From contig CM074764.1 in NCBI GenBank assembly GCA_037355855.1, positions 3,534,001 through 3,598,000 on the forward strand: a DNA stretch of 64,000 nt. Direction: 5' to 3'. The notes under the pieces are model-generated. The model saw only the letters and a program-made list of their open reading frames with translations. It was not told the DNA's origin and did no database searches. Shown here in pieces: positions 10,754-20,724 of the stretch (the first letter of the stretch is position 1; every line of letters starts with the position of its first letter). The DNA comes from Pseudo-nitzschia pungens (Eukaryota > Bacillariophyta > Bacillariophyceae > Bacillariales > Bacillariaceae). The position numbers were made by a program, and so were the translations under genes.

Positions 10754-11304
10754 ATATACCAGAGGCGCTAGTGATGCCGCCTCCGGTTGTCGGGAAACGA
10801 AGTGTATCGCACTGTGTGCCGTAACATTATGCATTTCCAGCTAAGGCGCGTGACGACGGTCACAGGAGAAAACACATGAATCCAGGAATAAGAACCGTGG
10901 CCACTACAATCAAAAATTCACTTCGAAATCCTATTTATCACGATATTTATTTGCAAAATACTTAAATGATCGGAAGAACAGCCCGAAGTTTTCAAAGCTT
11001 TAAGTAAGTTACGGTAGGACTGTAGCAATGACTTCATCCGCACTTTTTTTTGGAGATCGATGAATGTTATTGTCGTTTTCGGGGACGTGAGTTTCGCTTT
11101 GGTGGATGATGCGATATCGATTCCTACCTACGATACTACCGGTAGCTATCGTACGTATTGTGTTCAAATTTCTATGTAAGAAGTAAGGTTACGTATTTGT
11201 ATTCACAACGTGGGATTTTTGAGTCGGATCAATCAAATAATAATAATGCGTTGTCCGTTATTCTATTGTCTGAGTTTCTGAGTTGATTCCGAGAAGTGGT
11301 TCCC
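10754..11304. other. Gene-free spacer
   Basis: No coding region or RNA gene is seen. The sequence is ordinary mixed spacer with scattered TACGTA and TACCTACG words. It ends at the outer edge of the inverted arm that starts near 11305. Confidence 0.5.
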
Positions 11305-11700
11305 CCGGAGCGGTCGGAAATAGAAAAACGTGAGCACCGCGCGACAGGTTAAGTTTTTTCAAAATGATACGTATGAACTTACCGTACATACTACATATAT
11401 CAATGTGTGATTTACGTATTAATACGTAGAACGAGATAAGCACGATTCAAATTTAAAAAGGGGGAACCGGGAAACTAAAACCGGGAAACTAAAAATAGTT
11501 GTTTTTGGTTCACGTAATTAATTAATTACGTGCGTAATTAATTAATTACGTACGTAATTAATATTACGTACGATTGGATTTAATTACGTACGATTGCAGT
11601 TAATTACGTACGATTGAAGATTAATAACGTAACTATGTGGCTTAAATAGGTAAAGTAGCCAATTTAATGACGCAATAATAATTTAAATACGCCCTTTATC
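11305..11700 (+). repeat. Left inverted arm of foldback-like element
   Basis: The inverse of about 13620-14057. It includes a self-complementary array of TACGTAATTAATTA units at 11513-11600. Within the arm GGGAAACTAAAA occurs twice, a short local duplication absent from the other arm. Confidence 0.6.
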
Positions 11701-11807
11701 AACGTAACACATAAGTCTTTTATTAAAGCCTCCAAATTGCTTCAATTTGATGACAAGGACGGTACGCGCCTTTCTAAGTGCCGCTACCAGCCACATATTC
11801 GGTACTA

Positions 11808-11974
11808 AGTGGCTGTCAGCGCCACTTTAAATGGCGCCTGGTTACCCAAGTTGAAGTAGGGACCGTTGCGGTACTGCAGAAACGAAACGCCCGTTTAAGT
11901 GGCGCTAGAAGTCCTGTCCTCACCGTACGTAACGTACGTGACGGTACGTACGAATAAGTGGCTGTCAGCGCCAC
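11808..11974 (+). repeat. Paired AAGTGGC...GCCACTT hairpin motifs
   Basis: AAGTGGCTGTCAGCGCCACTT followed by TAAATGGCG occurs at about 11808 and again at about 11953. A diverged copy (AAGTGGCTATCAGCGGCACTT) lies at about 13543, on the other side of the minisatellite. Each can fold into a 7-bp stem. Their role is unknown; they may be recombination-prone ends of a duplicated cassette. Confidence 0.6.
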
Positions 11975-11984
11975 TTTAAATGGC

Positions 11985-13424
11985 GGCTGCTTGCTGTCCC
12001 CCCCTGTATTATCGACGCGTTGTATATCGATGCGTTGCTGCTTGCTGTCCCCTGTATAGTATCTACGCGTTGCGACGTGTTGCTGCTTGCTGTTTGTCAC
12101 ATATCGACATGTTGCTGCTTGCTGTCCCCCCTGTATTATCGACGCGTTGCTGCTTGCTGCTTGCTGTCCCCCTGTATTATCGACGCGTTGCTGCTGCTTG
12201 CTGCTGCTGCTTGCTGTCCCCCCCCTGTATTATCGACGCGCGTTGTTGCTCGCTGCTGCTTGCTGTCCCCCCCCTGTATTATCGACGCGTTGCTGCTCGT
12301 CGCTGCTTGCTGTCCCCCCCTGTATTATTATCGACGCGTTGCTGCTGCTGCTTGCTGCTTGCTGTCCGCCCCCCCCTGTATTATCGACGCGCGTTGTTGC
12401 TCGCTGCTGCTTACTGTCCCCCCCCCTGTATTATCGACGCGTTGCTGCTTGCTGCTGCTGCTTGCTGTCCCCCCCCCTGTATTATCGACGCGCGTTGTTG
12501 CTCGCTGCTGCTTACTGTCCCCCCCCCCCTGTATTATCGACGCGTTGCTGCTGCTTGCTGCTTGCTGTCCGCCCCCCCCTGTATTATCGACGCGCGTTGT
12601 TGCTCGCTGCTGCTTACTGTCCCCCCCCCCCTGTATTATCGACGCGTTGCTGCTGCTCGCTGCTTGCTGTCCCCCCCCCCCCCTGTATTATCGACGCGTT
12701 GCTGCTTGCTGCTTGCTGTCCCCCTGTATTATCGACGCGTTGCTGCTGCTTGCTGCTGCTGCTTGCTGTCCCCCCCCTGTATTATCGACGCGCGTTGTTG
12801 CTCGCTGCTGCTTGCTGTCCCCCCCCTGTATTATCGACGCGTTGCTGCTCGTCGCTGCTTGCTGTCCCCCCCTGTATTATTATCGACGCGTTGCTGCTGC
12901 TGCTTGCTGCTTGCTGTCCGCCCCCCCCTGTATTATCGACGCGCGTTGTTGCTCGCTGCTGCTTACTGTCCCCCCCCCTGTATTATCGACGCGTTGCTGC
13001 TTGCTGCTGCTGCTTGCTGTCCCCCCCCCTGTATTATCGACGCGCGTTGTTGCTCGCTGCTGCTTACTGTCCCCCCCCCCCTGTATTATCGACGCGTTGC
13101 TGCTGCTCGCTGCTTGCTGTCCCCCCCCCCCCCTGTATTATCGACGCGTTGCTGCTTGCTGCTGCTGCTTGCTGTCCCCCCCCCTGTATTATCGACGCGC
13201 GTTGTTGCTCGCTGCTGCTTACTGTCCCCCCCCCCTGTATTATCGACGCGTTGCTGCTGCTCGCTGCTTGCTGTCCCCCCCCCCTGTATTATTATCGACG
13301 CGTTGCTGCTGCTCGCTGCTTGCTGTCCCCCCCCCTGTATTATCGACATGTTGCTGCTTGCTGTCCCCCCACTGTATTATCGACGCATTACTGCTTGCTG
13401 TTCCCCTGTATTAATTTTTTTTCT
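11985..13424 (+). repeat. CTG/poly-C minisatellite, locus 1
   Basis: Variable units of roughly 35-55 bp follow the pattern CTGTATTATCGACGCGTTG, then GCTGCTTGCTGT, then 5-12 consecutive C. A longer order is visible: a block starting near 12143 recurs near 12698, an offset of about 555 bp. All three forward frames stay open for most of the array because units lack stops in any frame; the resulting Leu/Ala/Cys/Pro proteins are artefacts, not genes. The array ends in a unique block (about 13396-13497) that is also found inside the second array at 54816-54905. Confidence 0.9.
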
Positions 13425-13619
13425 ACATAAATCCCTGTACAATTTGTACTGGAAAATCGAATTTTTTGATTGGCTCATTCACTCAGCACCTCTAAGTGGA
13501 GACCTGTAACCCTAGGGGCCATTTAAAGTGGCGCTGAGATCTATAAGTGGCTATCAGCGGCACTTTGAATGGCGCGTATACCTTATATCTTCGCTTAAAA
13601 AATAGCCAAAGCGCTACAT

Positions 13620-14057
13620 TGATAGGTTTAAGTACATTTTTAATGTTATTATTTGGCGTATTTAATTATGATATAAGCCACTCAAGAGCTTAATTGTGAA
13701 ATCGTGCGTAATTAAATCCAATCGTACGTAATTAAATCCAATCGTACGTAATTAAATCCAATCGTACGTAATATTAATTACGTACGTAATTAATTAATTA
13801 CGTACGTAATTAAATCCAATCGTACGTAATTAATTAATTACGTAAAAAAAAAACCAATTTTTAGTTTCCCGGTTCCCCTTTTTTAAATTTGAATCGTTGA
13901 GATTTTTTCATGAACGTTACTTATCTCATTCTACGTATTAATACGTAAATCACACGTTGATATATGTATTATGTACGGTAAGTTCATACGTATCATTTTG
14001 AAAAAACTTAACCTGTCGCGCCGGTGCGCACGTTTTTCTATTTCCGACCGCTCCCGG
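13620..14057 (-). repeat. Right inverted arm of foldback-like element
   Basis: The reverse complement of the left arm, with an expanded run of about four to five TACGTAATTAAATCCAATCG units at about 13690-13830. The outer end is at about CCGCTCCCGG (14048-14057). Confidence 0.6.
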
Positions 14058-14452
14058 TGCATACGGTAAGTTAACTGGTACGTGTAAGGTTTATCGTAGT
14101 CAAGAAAACAACACATGATCTCTCACTATTTTTTAAAAAAAACTTCTTACTGTAATAATAATCTTAGCGCGGCAACACACACTCTTGATTGATTGACTTT
14201 TTGACAAGTTTGACATCCTCTTCGCTGTCTCCATGAGTGTTGCGTTTCAGCCAACCATGAGTCCCGACCAGGATTCCACCCATGTAACCAAGAATATAAC
14301 ATACTTTTCCTGCTAGCATCGAACAGGGCATTTCCGCCACCGGAGGTCACCGGAGGTGGATACGTAAAAGAAAAGTCAACTACAATCCCCGCCGCATCAT
14401 GCAAGATGGATGTCAAAAACGCAACTTTCATCAAGCTTCGAAAGTTACTTAC

Positions 14453-14521
14453 CTCCGGATTCCCTTCCACAATATGCATTCCCTCGACATCAATCAATGC
14501 GTAGCAACAATTGAATGCCAT
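14453..14521 (-). CDS. Candidate exon next to Copia 2 insertion, unknown
   Basis: On the minus strand an ATG opens a 23-codon frame that ends exactly at a consensus splice donor, GTAAGT (14452-14447). The ATG overlaps the target duplication ATGAG of Copia 2, so the element would sit at or just before the start codon of this putative gene. The frame stays open beyond the donor to 14147, so a single-exon reading of 124 codons is also possible. No family is recognised and I could not identify a convincing acceptor. This is a weak call. Confidence 0.2.
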
Positions 14522-14524
14522 GAG

Positions 14525-14799
14525 CGTTGAACTCTATTGTCACTTCGCTACAAAAGACGAATATGTAGACAATGGTGTTATTGATATTTTTGTTATCTTA
14601 TTCTATCGGTTTTGAAATGGATAAAATCAAGAAAAGTGAGTTGATCTGAAATCTGTCTTTTCTCATTGATGTTTTCTCTTCTTTGTATGATCATGATAAA
14701 AATCGGTCCTGGATATTTTTCTTTTTATTTGTTCGATCATGTTCGATAAATTCAATCGTATTTTTGTCTGTCTGTCGTACGAATATCGTCTGTCCAACG
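14525..14799 (-). repeat. 3' LTR of Copia 2
   Basis: 275 bp, no visible difference from 20215-20489. Termini are CGTTG and CAACG; a one-base uncertainty remains because the base next to the target duplication is C on both sides. Confidence 0.9.
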
Positions 14800-14822
14800 C
14801 ACTCCTGTGGTTTGGCGATTGT

Positions 14823-17800
14823 TCATGTACCTTGTTTCTGGTTCGCCAAATCAAACTCCTCATTCAATTGACGATACTTCTCTAGGATCTGATAGTACTT
14901 CTCTTTGTATTCTCCGAAATCCTTTGCACTGATGCCTAGAATTGCATCACGAAACTTGTAGAATAGAGCTCCTTGCAACGGCTTGGTGAAGAAATCTGCA
15001 ATCATCTCCTCTGTTGGGCAATACTCTACTTTGTAGTGCTTCTTTTGGATTTGGTCGGTGATAAAAAAATATCGGATGGAGATATGTTTGCTCCCTTTGC
15101 CTGCCGAGAACCTGCCGTTGTTCTCCAACAACATCGCACTCTTGTTGTCTTGCATCAGGATGTCTTCATCCGCATTCCCGGACTGCTCGATCCTAAAAAG
15201 GCGATACCATATACATTTTGGTAGTTTGTGTCCAACTGTGATCAGTTCTGTCTCTGTTGAGCTCACGGTGTTGAGTTTCAATTTGCTGGATGCATTCATC
15301 AGGGCTCCCGTTCCTTCGGTGACGTACAACCCTGCATGCCCTTTCATGTCCATGTGAACCGCATGAGATCCGTCCATGTAGATTCGCGTGCCTTGCCCAT
15401 CGGACGTTATGATCAACGGAAGATGTGCTGTTCCCTGCAAGTATTTCATGAGGTGTGATAGTTTCTTCCAGTCATGTTCGTCTGGTGCTCTCACTCGTGT
15501 GCATAGGAAACCGCATGCCAGTTGAAGATCATTTCTGGTCCGCATGCTCAGATACAGCGCCGTAGCCGTGAGTGTGTGAAAGGTGTCTGCTTGGCTACGC
15601 GATAGAGGCTTTGCGCTTCTATCTCCGGTTTTGAAGAGATATTCTGGAGCTGCTGTCGGTTTGGTTCCGATCATGTCTGAAGGTAGCTTGTCGATGAGTT
15701 TTTTGATGTAGTCATACATGGTTATCATCACTGACCCTTTCTTGGAGAAATCTAGACTCATGCCCAAGTATTCATGTAGCGGTCCTCTTCCTATAGTCAG
15801 CGGATCTGTCTTCCCATATACCCCATCGAGTTTCTTGAGGAACTCGGTGACTTGTTTTGGGTCTTTGTGACTGACCAGTCCATCATCTACGTGGAACACC
15901 ACTGTCAACTGAGATCCATTTACATCCTTGTTCCAAACACACGGCTCATACGGATTCATGCTGAGTCCCCACGATTTGAGATGTCCTGTCAGCTTTCTGT
16001 ATGCTAGAATAGCTGCATTCAGAGTTCCATATATGGCCTTCTTGCATTGAACATATATGACCGGTTTCCCTCGCTCTTTTCTAAGGTGTTTCTTCCATCG
16101 ATCCACATCGTATTCGACAAGAAGAAGTGCGAGTGGTCCAGTTACTTTCAGAAATAGGAGCGTGTCCATATCAGTTTGAAGAAACTGCGCTGGTAGATCA
16201 AAAGAAGCCACGTCTCTGCCCTCCATTGCAATTACGGCTAAAATGTATTTAATGGCTTCAATCGCAGGAGTTGGAGACGAATTGTCTTGTTTGGTAGTCC
16301 AGAGACGCTGTGGTCTCCCGTCTGCACATCCTCTGCTCTTGAGGCGTCCATCCCTCTTCACCAGCATAAACATCAGGATGGGCAGTGCATGCCTTTTCTG
16401 TTCCTCAGTTAAGGATTCTTGGTCGACCTCGCCGAAACAATCCCTGCTGACGAGGTTGTTGATTTCTTTCATAATCGATTGCTTCCCTTTGTCTCCGAAA
16501 GTTTTCAACCCTTCCTTGATGCTCATTTGAGTCATGACGTAGTGGTCGATAATCTCTTCCTTGCGCGCCACTTCTGTGATGTACTCAAGGGCATTAGCAA
16601 AATTCTGGCATTCAGTCGGTGTCGTTACTCGCCTGATCTTTTCTTGGGTAGACTCCACCTCCAGGTTGGTGCAGTTGACACCGATCGTGTTATATACGAA
16701 GTCGGGATCTCGTGTACTGACCACTGTCCGTCCGCTAGATGTCCGATATGCACCATCATCAGGTGGATCGTCTCCATCAGGTGGTATCGCATCCGCGTCG
16801 AATGGGTCATGATCCTCTTGAGCATCATCCGGCACTCCTGTGTTTCCTTCCACGTCGACAGACGCAACAGAATCGGTGTCTTCCACTCCTGTGTTTTCGA
16901 CTGAGTCTGTATCTTCCACTCCTGTGTTTTGGACCTCTCCCTCATCAGAATCATCTGTTGTTGTATCGTTGCTGGTAGCAGTAGCAGTAGCGATGGGCAC
17001 TCCTGTGATGTCGGGATCGGAATTATCGAGTCCGGAATCAGACTCAATAAAATCGTCAGCAACGAGGGGAATATCAGTTTCTGACGAGGGTGCGAAGTCC
17101 TCGTCGTCGGTTGAGTCCTCGATGGACTCTGATGGAGAGTCATTGTCATGTCGGTCGCCAAAGGTTAGACCGGACCGGCTGCCACGTGATAATCGGTGAA
17201 CCCGTTTAATCGCCTCTTCGGGCATAGGCAAAAGGTTGTAATCAGGTTTTGCACGATCCAAATACTTTCCAGTGAGGAGACTGTAGAACCGAACACCACC
17301 TTGGACATTGCCAGATGGTCCCAGTGCAATGGCTCCGACTGTCCGCGAGTTCATCGTGTTGTCTGTACCTTCATACGTTTGGGCGTATTCGCCAAAGATG
17401 ACCTGAAAGTGTTGTTTGTAAGACAGCGTGCGCCCTTCCACTATGGTTAGCGGACTGAGCTCCTGTGACACCCCTTCTGGCCATGGAAATGCGTTGATAT
17501 AGAACACCGTGCGTTGTGCCAGTGCTATGATCATACGCTTTGGTAGTTTGTTGAAAGGAAGCATCGCAAAACTTGCTCGACAGCGTTCTTTGATCACCCG
17601 GATAAAACGCTCAATCTCTGGTACATGCTCGTCCCGTGACACTATGTTGATGCGCAACTCGAAACCACTGAAGTATCCAGAGGTCAGACCGTCGAATTGT
17701 TTATCAAGTAATAGTACGGCCACATGAAATCCACGAAGAGAGTATGACTTGATGACAGATACGATTGCTGCCTCGAGGTGTGGTAGTTTCATGTTGGGTA

Positions 17801-19085
17801 GTGCTGCCACAGTTCCGTAGTGAATGCTGCGTGATACGGTGACTAGCATCGGGATGCGATTGATGTGCATGACATCGATTGCGAGGATGATTTGTGAGTA
17901 ATGTTGCTCGATGGTTTTTGGAAGTGGTACAACGTCGTCGATGTGTACTGCATCCTTCTTCTGATTGGTACGTTTTCCCTTGATGGCGTAGATACTGGGC
18001 CCGAGTATTTCCTTGGTGAGTCGTATGTCGCGAGATACGAAAGGACAATCCTTGATGACGTTCTTCTCCAGCATGTGAATGAGAGTACCGTCACTTGGAT
18101 GCGATGCGGCATGTTGAAACCTTCTGACTGCCTCTGCACGCTTCACATCCCTGTTCGTGTACTGTTCTTTGGTTCCTTGTACAGTTACGATCCCCTCGTT
18201 TGCTAGGGAGAATGATGGACTTGATGTCTCTGTCTTAGGAAGACTCGTTGTTGGATAGACATGTTTTCCGAAAACGGTGTTGGATCTCCCGCATCCAAAG
18301 TGCGTTGAGCAATCAAGGTAGTATAGTCCTCTACCGTCTGGAACGAACCTATGTTGCAAACCCTCTGGTGTCTCGACACGGAAGGCTTTGTCCCTAATTC
18401 CATTCTTGTTTGGACGTGTTGAGTAATCGATTTCGAAATTGTTCGTGTGTTGTAGTGCATGGAAGGACAGGATGTTGGCAATTCCATTCCTATGTAGCCA
18501 CACTGTTCCCACTCCTGGTAGATCTCCAATTTCGTCAATCGTGACCTTGCCCGCGTTGGTGTGCAGATCCAGGGTCTTATCGGTTTTCCTGACGTTGACC
18601 AAGAACATTTCATTCCAGAATATGTGAACTGTGGACTGATTGTCGATGAGTACCCAGAACGGGTCGAGCCGGCCCTGTACCTGGCTCATGTTCAGACAGT
18701 ATCGATCATTCCCCCGCATGTCCTCTGTGTAGGTGCTGTTGTGTTGGATGAATTGGTATGCGGCGTAATAGTCGTCTTCGTTGAGCACATTATCGAAATC
18801 GAAGTCGGTGAGTGATGCGACTTCGGTCTCGTCCGCAATGTTCACATGCGCGGTTCCAGGCTTCTTGGGTCGATATGGTCGCGAATCGGAATTCGGGTCA
18901 ATGGTGTCTCCATCGATAGTGGTATGGTGTGGGCACTGTGGTGCTATGTGGTCTTCACGACCGCATTTGTAACAGATGATAGTTCTAGCGTTGGATATCT
19001 TGTCGTGCTGCTCTCCGTCAGGTGCATTAGCAGCTTGTGCACCTAACTGAAATTCTTCGTGGGGTTTGACCCCTGTTTGCCTTGG
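14823..19085 (-). CDS. Copia 2 Pol, reached by -1 frameshift
   Basis: The frame is open from just after an in-frame TAG at 19086-19088 down to 14823. It has no suitable own ATG at its start and overlaps the gag end by 43 nt, so translation by -1 frameshifting from gag is the simplest reading. Domains in order: zinc knuckle CYKCGREDHIAPQC (about 18935-18976); protease-like VLIDNQSTVHIF; integrase core with Asp in LAIDVMHINR, Asp in LLDKQFD and Glu in HVPEIERF; a long acidic Asp/Glu/Thr linker; reverse transcriptase with FHVDDGLVSH; RNase H with YMDGSHAV, SSTETELI and QDNKSAM, ending in TEEMIADFFTKPLQG. Asp-Asn-Gln-Ser replaces the usual DSG/DTG in the protease motif; I recall this form from other protist Copia elements, so it may be normal for the clade. 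Confidence 0.9.
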   Translation of the reverse strand, partial: PRQTGVKPHEEFQLGAQAANAPDGEQHDKISNARTIICYKCGREDHIAPQCPHHTTIDGDTIDPNSDSRPYRPKKPGTAHVNIADETEVASLTDFDFDNVLNEDDYYAAYQFIQHNSTYTEDMRGNDRYCLNMSQVQGRLDPFWVLIDNQSTVHIFWNEMFLVNVRKTDKTLDLHTNAGKVTIDEIGDLPGVGTVWLHRNGIANILSFHALQHTNNFEIDYSTRPNKNGIRDKAFRVETPEGLQHRFVPDGRGLYYLDCSTHFGCGRSNTVFGKHVYPTTSLPKTETSSPSFSLANEGIVTVQGTKEQYTNRDVKRAEAVRRFQHAASHPSDGTLIHMLEKNVIKDCPFVSRDIRLTKEILGPSIYAIKGKRTNQKKDAVHIDDVVPLPKTIEQHYSQIILAIDVMHINRIPMLVTVSRSIHYGTVAALPNMKLPHLEAAIVSVIKSYSLRGFHVAVLLLDKQFDGLTSGYFSGFELRINIVSRDEHVPEIERFIRVIKERCRASFAMLPFNKLPKRMIIALAQRTVFYINAFPWPEGVSQELSPLTIVEGRTLSYKQHFQVIFGEYAQTYEGTDNTMNSRTVGAIALGPSGNVQGGVRFYSLLTGKYLDRAKPDYNLLPMPEEAIKRVHRLSRGSRSGLTFGDRHDNDSPSESIEDSTDDEDFAPSSETDIPLVADDFIESDSGLDNSDPDITGVPIATATATSNDTTTDDSDEGEVQNTGVEDTDSVENTGVEDTDSVASVDVEGNTGVPDDAQEDHDPFDADAIPPDGDDPPDDGAYRTSSGRTVVSTRDPDFVYNTIGVNCTNLEVESTQEKIRRVTTPTECQNFANALEYITEVARKEEIIDHYVMTQMSIKEGLKTFGDKGKQSIMKEINNLVSRDCFGEVDQESLTEEQKRHALPILMFMLVKRDGRLKSRGCADGRPQRLWTTKQDNSSPTPAIEAIKYILAVIAMEGRDVASFDLPAQFLQTDMDTLLFLKVTGPLALLLVEYDVDRWKKHLRKERGKPVIYVQCKKAIYGTLNAAILAYRKLTGHLKSWGLSMNPYEPCVWNKDVNGSQLTVVFHVDDGLVSHKDPKQVTEFLKKLDGVYGKTDPLTIGRGPLHEYLGMSLDFSKKGSVMITMYDYIKKLIDKLPSDMIGTKPTAAPEYLFKTGDRSAKPLSRSQADTFHTLTATALYLSMRTRNDLQLACGFLCTRVRAPDEHDWKKLSHLMKYLQGTAHLPLIITSDGQGTRIYMDGSHAVHMDMKGHAGLYVTEGTGALMNASSKLKLNTVSSTETELITVGHKLPKCIWYRLFRIEQSGNADEDILMQDNKSAMLLENNGRFSAGKGSKHISIRYFFITDQIQKKHYKVEYCPTEEMIADFFTKPLQGALFYKFRDAILGISAKDFGEYKEKYYQILEKYRQLNEEFDLANQKQGT

Positions 19086-20146
19086 CTATCCTGTTGAAAA
19101 GTGTGAGCGGTTTTGGGAAGGTCCCCGTTGTTCTCGGAGTCCGTGTTGGTGCTCTGCTTTTTCTTCGGGTTTGAGGTTTTCTTCTCCACCAACTCATAGT
19201 TCTGCATGAGTGTGTAGGCTCCTTCAATCGTGACTGGGATATGGTTTGTGCCTTTGGTGTAGTCATTGTTGAGTGACCTGCGGCACTCTTCGAATCGGTC
19301 TCCTGCTTGCTTGATGAACATGATGGTGAAGAATTGATCAATGGAGTGTGCCCTGATTTCCTTGGTATAGGCGACATGGTCGGCATTGGTTACGTCTCCC
19401 CCGTGGAGGATCAGACTACGCTCGGTGAGATAGGTTTGGATCTTGTCTGAGGTTGGATCGAAACCACTGTGGAGTGCTGCCTTGCATCGTTCGACGAAGT
19501 GGTCATAGTACTCGGATAAGGACATGTTGTTGCCACTTAGACTCATTATGCTGTAGAGACTCATCACCGCCGTAGTTGGATCATGGTCAATAGTGGATGT
19601 CTTGTTACAGATCTTGGATACGATTTGAAAGAGTACTATTGCGTTCTTGTCGTTCTTGGCGGTGGGATAATCGGGATCTGCTTTCACCTTGTTTCGAAGA
19701 GTAAGTGTCAGTTGTCCCCAGATGACGGCGTAGCACGCTGAGAGGTTTCTGTTGACGAGCGATTTTGTTTCATTGTAGCGCTTCATATCTAGTTTCCATT
19801 CTTCTTGCTTGTAGAAATCGAGGTCGTCAAAGATCTTCTTCTCCTTGATTTCGTCGGGCTTGCTGATTCCAATGAGGTGAAGCTTTCCGGTCTCGATGGA
19901 TGTTGCCTCGCTCATTGAGTACTTCTTTCCTATGTAGTTGAGAAGCTTCTCTCTCGATGTCAGCCACTTGGTGTTCATCCCCTTCCCATAGAAGAAGATG
20001 TGGTCCTCTAGTCCGGTGGTTCCGCCTTGGAATTTCTTGGAGGTCGAGTTCTTGTTCTGGTTCTTGCTTCTTCCCCATGGGGTCTGCTTCTTCGCAGTGT
20101 CGTTGTCGGACTTCTTGTCCGAAACTGTCGATGTTTCGTTGCTCAT
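19043..20146 (-). CDS. Copia 2 Gag
   Basis: A 367-residue frame starting at the ATG of MSNETSTVSDKK (the frame is open further upstream into the LTR but without an ATG). It is a basic, Lys-rich N-terminus followed by a helical capsid-like region, and it ends at TAG 19043-19045, before the zinc knuckle, which lies in the next (-1) frame. So unshifted Gag lacks the knuckle and only the Gag-Pol fusion would carry it. The family assignment rests on position between LTR and pol rather than on a motif. Confidence 0.85.
   Translation of the reverse strand: MSNETSTVSDKKSDNDTAKKQTPWGRSKNQNKNSTSKKFQGGTTGLEDHIFFYGKGMNTKWLTSREKLLNYIGKKYSMSEATSIETGKLHLIGISKPDEIKEKKIFDDLDFYKQEEWKLDMKRYNETKSLVNRNLSACYAVIWGQLTLTLRNKVKADPDYPTAKNDKNAIVLFQIVSKICNKTSTIDHDPTTAVMSLYSIMSLSGNNMSLSEYYDHFVERCKAALHSGFDPTSDKIQTYLTERSLILHGGDVTNADHVAYTKEIRAHSIDQFFTIMFIKQAGDRFEECRRSLNNDYTKGTNHIPVTIEGAYTLMQNYELVEKKTSNPKKKQSTNTDSENNGDLPKTAHTFQQDSQGKQGSNPTKNFS
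19061..19067 (-). promoter_or_regulatory. Candidate -1 ribosomal slippery site
   Basis: On the coding strand, A AAC CCC in the gag frame fits the X XXY YYZ heptamer. It is 15 nt before the gag stop and is the only heptamer of this form in the 43-nt gag/pol overlap. A -1 slip here puts ribosomes into the pol frame with the zinc knuckle. C-type Y positions are weaker than A or U in known systems, so this is a candidate only. Confidence 0.45.
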
Positions 20147-20214
20147 GATTGTTTTCTTCTTACACTTTATCTCCTTGATTAGTGTGATTACAGCTATGCC
20201 TTTTCTTGATTTTA

Positions 20215-20489
20215 CGTTGAACTCTATTGTCACTTCGCTACAAAAGACGAATATGTAGACAATGGTGTTATTGATATTTTTGTTATCTTATTCTATCGGT
20301 TTTGAAATGGATAAAATCAAGAAAAGTGAGTTGATCTGAAATCTGTCTTTTCTCATTGATGTTTTCTCTTCTTTGTATGATCATGATAAAAATCGGTCCT
20401 GGATATTTTTCTTTTTATTTGTTCGATCATGTTCGATAAATTCAATCGTATTTTTGTCTGTCTGTCGTACGAATATCGTCTGTCCAACG
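20215..20489 (-). repeat. 5' LTR of Copia 2
   Basis: 275 bp, identical to 14525-14799 by eye. Followed on the right by target duplication ATGAG (20490-20494). Confidence 0.9.
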
Positions 20490-20724
20490 ATGAGCCACGT
20501 CAGAAAACAGGTTACCGACTGAAACGTTCGATACACGCAGGACATTCCACAGGGCCTCCCAAGGATATACACTATACACCAATTGAGACGGTTGACGACA
20601 AGCCACAAGAGAAATCCCGGTGGTCCCAGTCTCCAGAACGTTGTCTTGAGGAAGTTGTCTCGCCCCTTTCTGAGTCTGGAAATTGCGCTGACCTACCCAG
20701 AAATGAAGAAGAAAAGTGGGACGA

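Larger units (their letters stand above)
11305..14057. mobile_element. Foldback-like element with long inverted arms
   Basis: The left arm (about 11305-11700) and right arm (about 13620-14057) are imperfect inverted copies. Shared blocks, read inward, are CCGGAGCGGTCGGAAATAG, GCGACAGGTTAAGTTTTTTC, TTACGTATTAATACGTAGAA, GGAACCGGGAAACTAAAA and the palindromic TACGTAATTAATTA arrays. The arms enclose hairpin-capable AAGTGGCTGTCAGCGCCACTT motifs and a large CTG/poly-C minisatellite. No transposase is present, so it would be non-autonomous. Target-site duplications could not be defined, so the ends are approximate. A palindromic expansion product, rather than a transposon, is an alternative. Confidence 0.5.
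14525..20489 (-). mobile_element. Copia LTR retrotransposon 2, complete
   Basis: Identical 275-bp LTRs lie at 14525-14799 and 20215-20489. They are flanked by the 5-bp duplication ATGAG (14520-14524 and 20490-20494). The LTR ends are CGTTG...CAACG rather than TG...CA. In element orientation a purine-rich ACAGGAGTG precedes the 3' LTR. Gag and pol are in different frames. Intact frames and identical LTRs imply recent, possibly current, activity. Confidence 0.93.

Noticed and set aside
11985..13424. CRISPR-like array
   Set aside because: Units vary in length, spacers are not unique, no Cas genes are present and the context is eukaryotic.
11980..13509. Three overlapping forward frames of 447-509 codons, Leu/Ala/Cys/Pro-rich
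   Set aside because: They are products of the CTG/poly-C minisatellite, whose units lack stops in every forward frame; no domain, and all three frames look alike.
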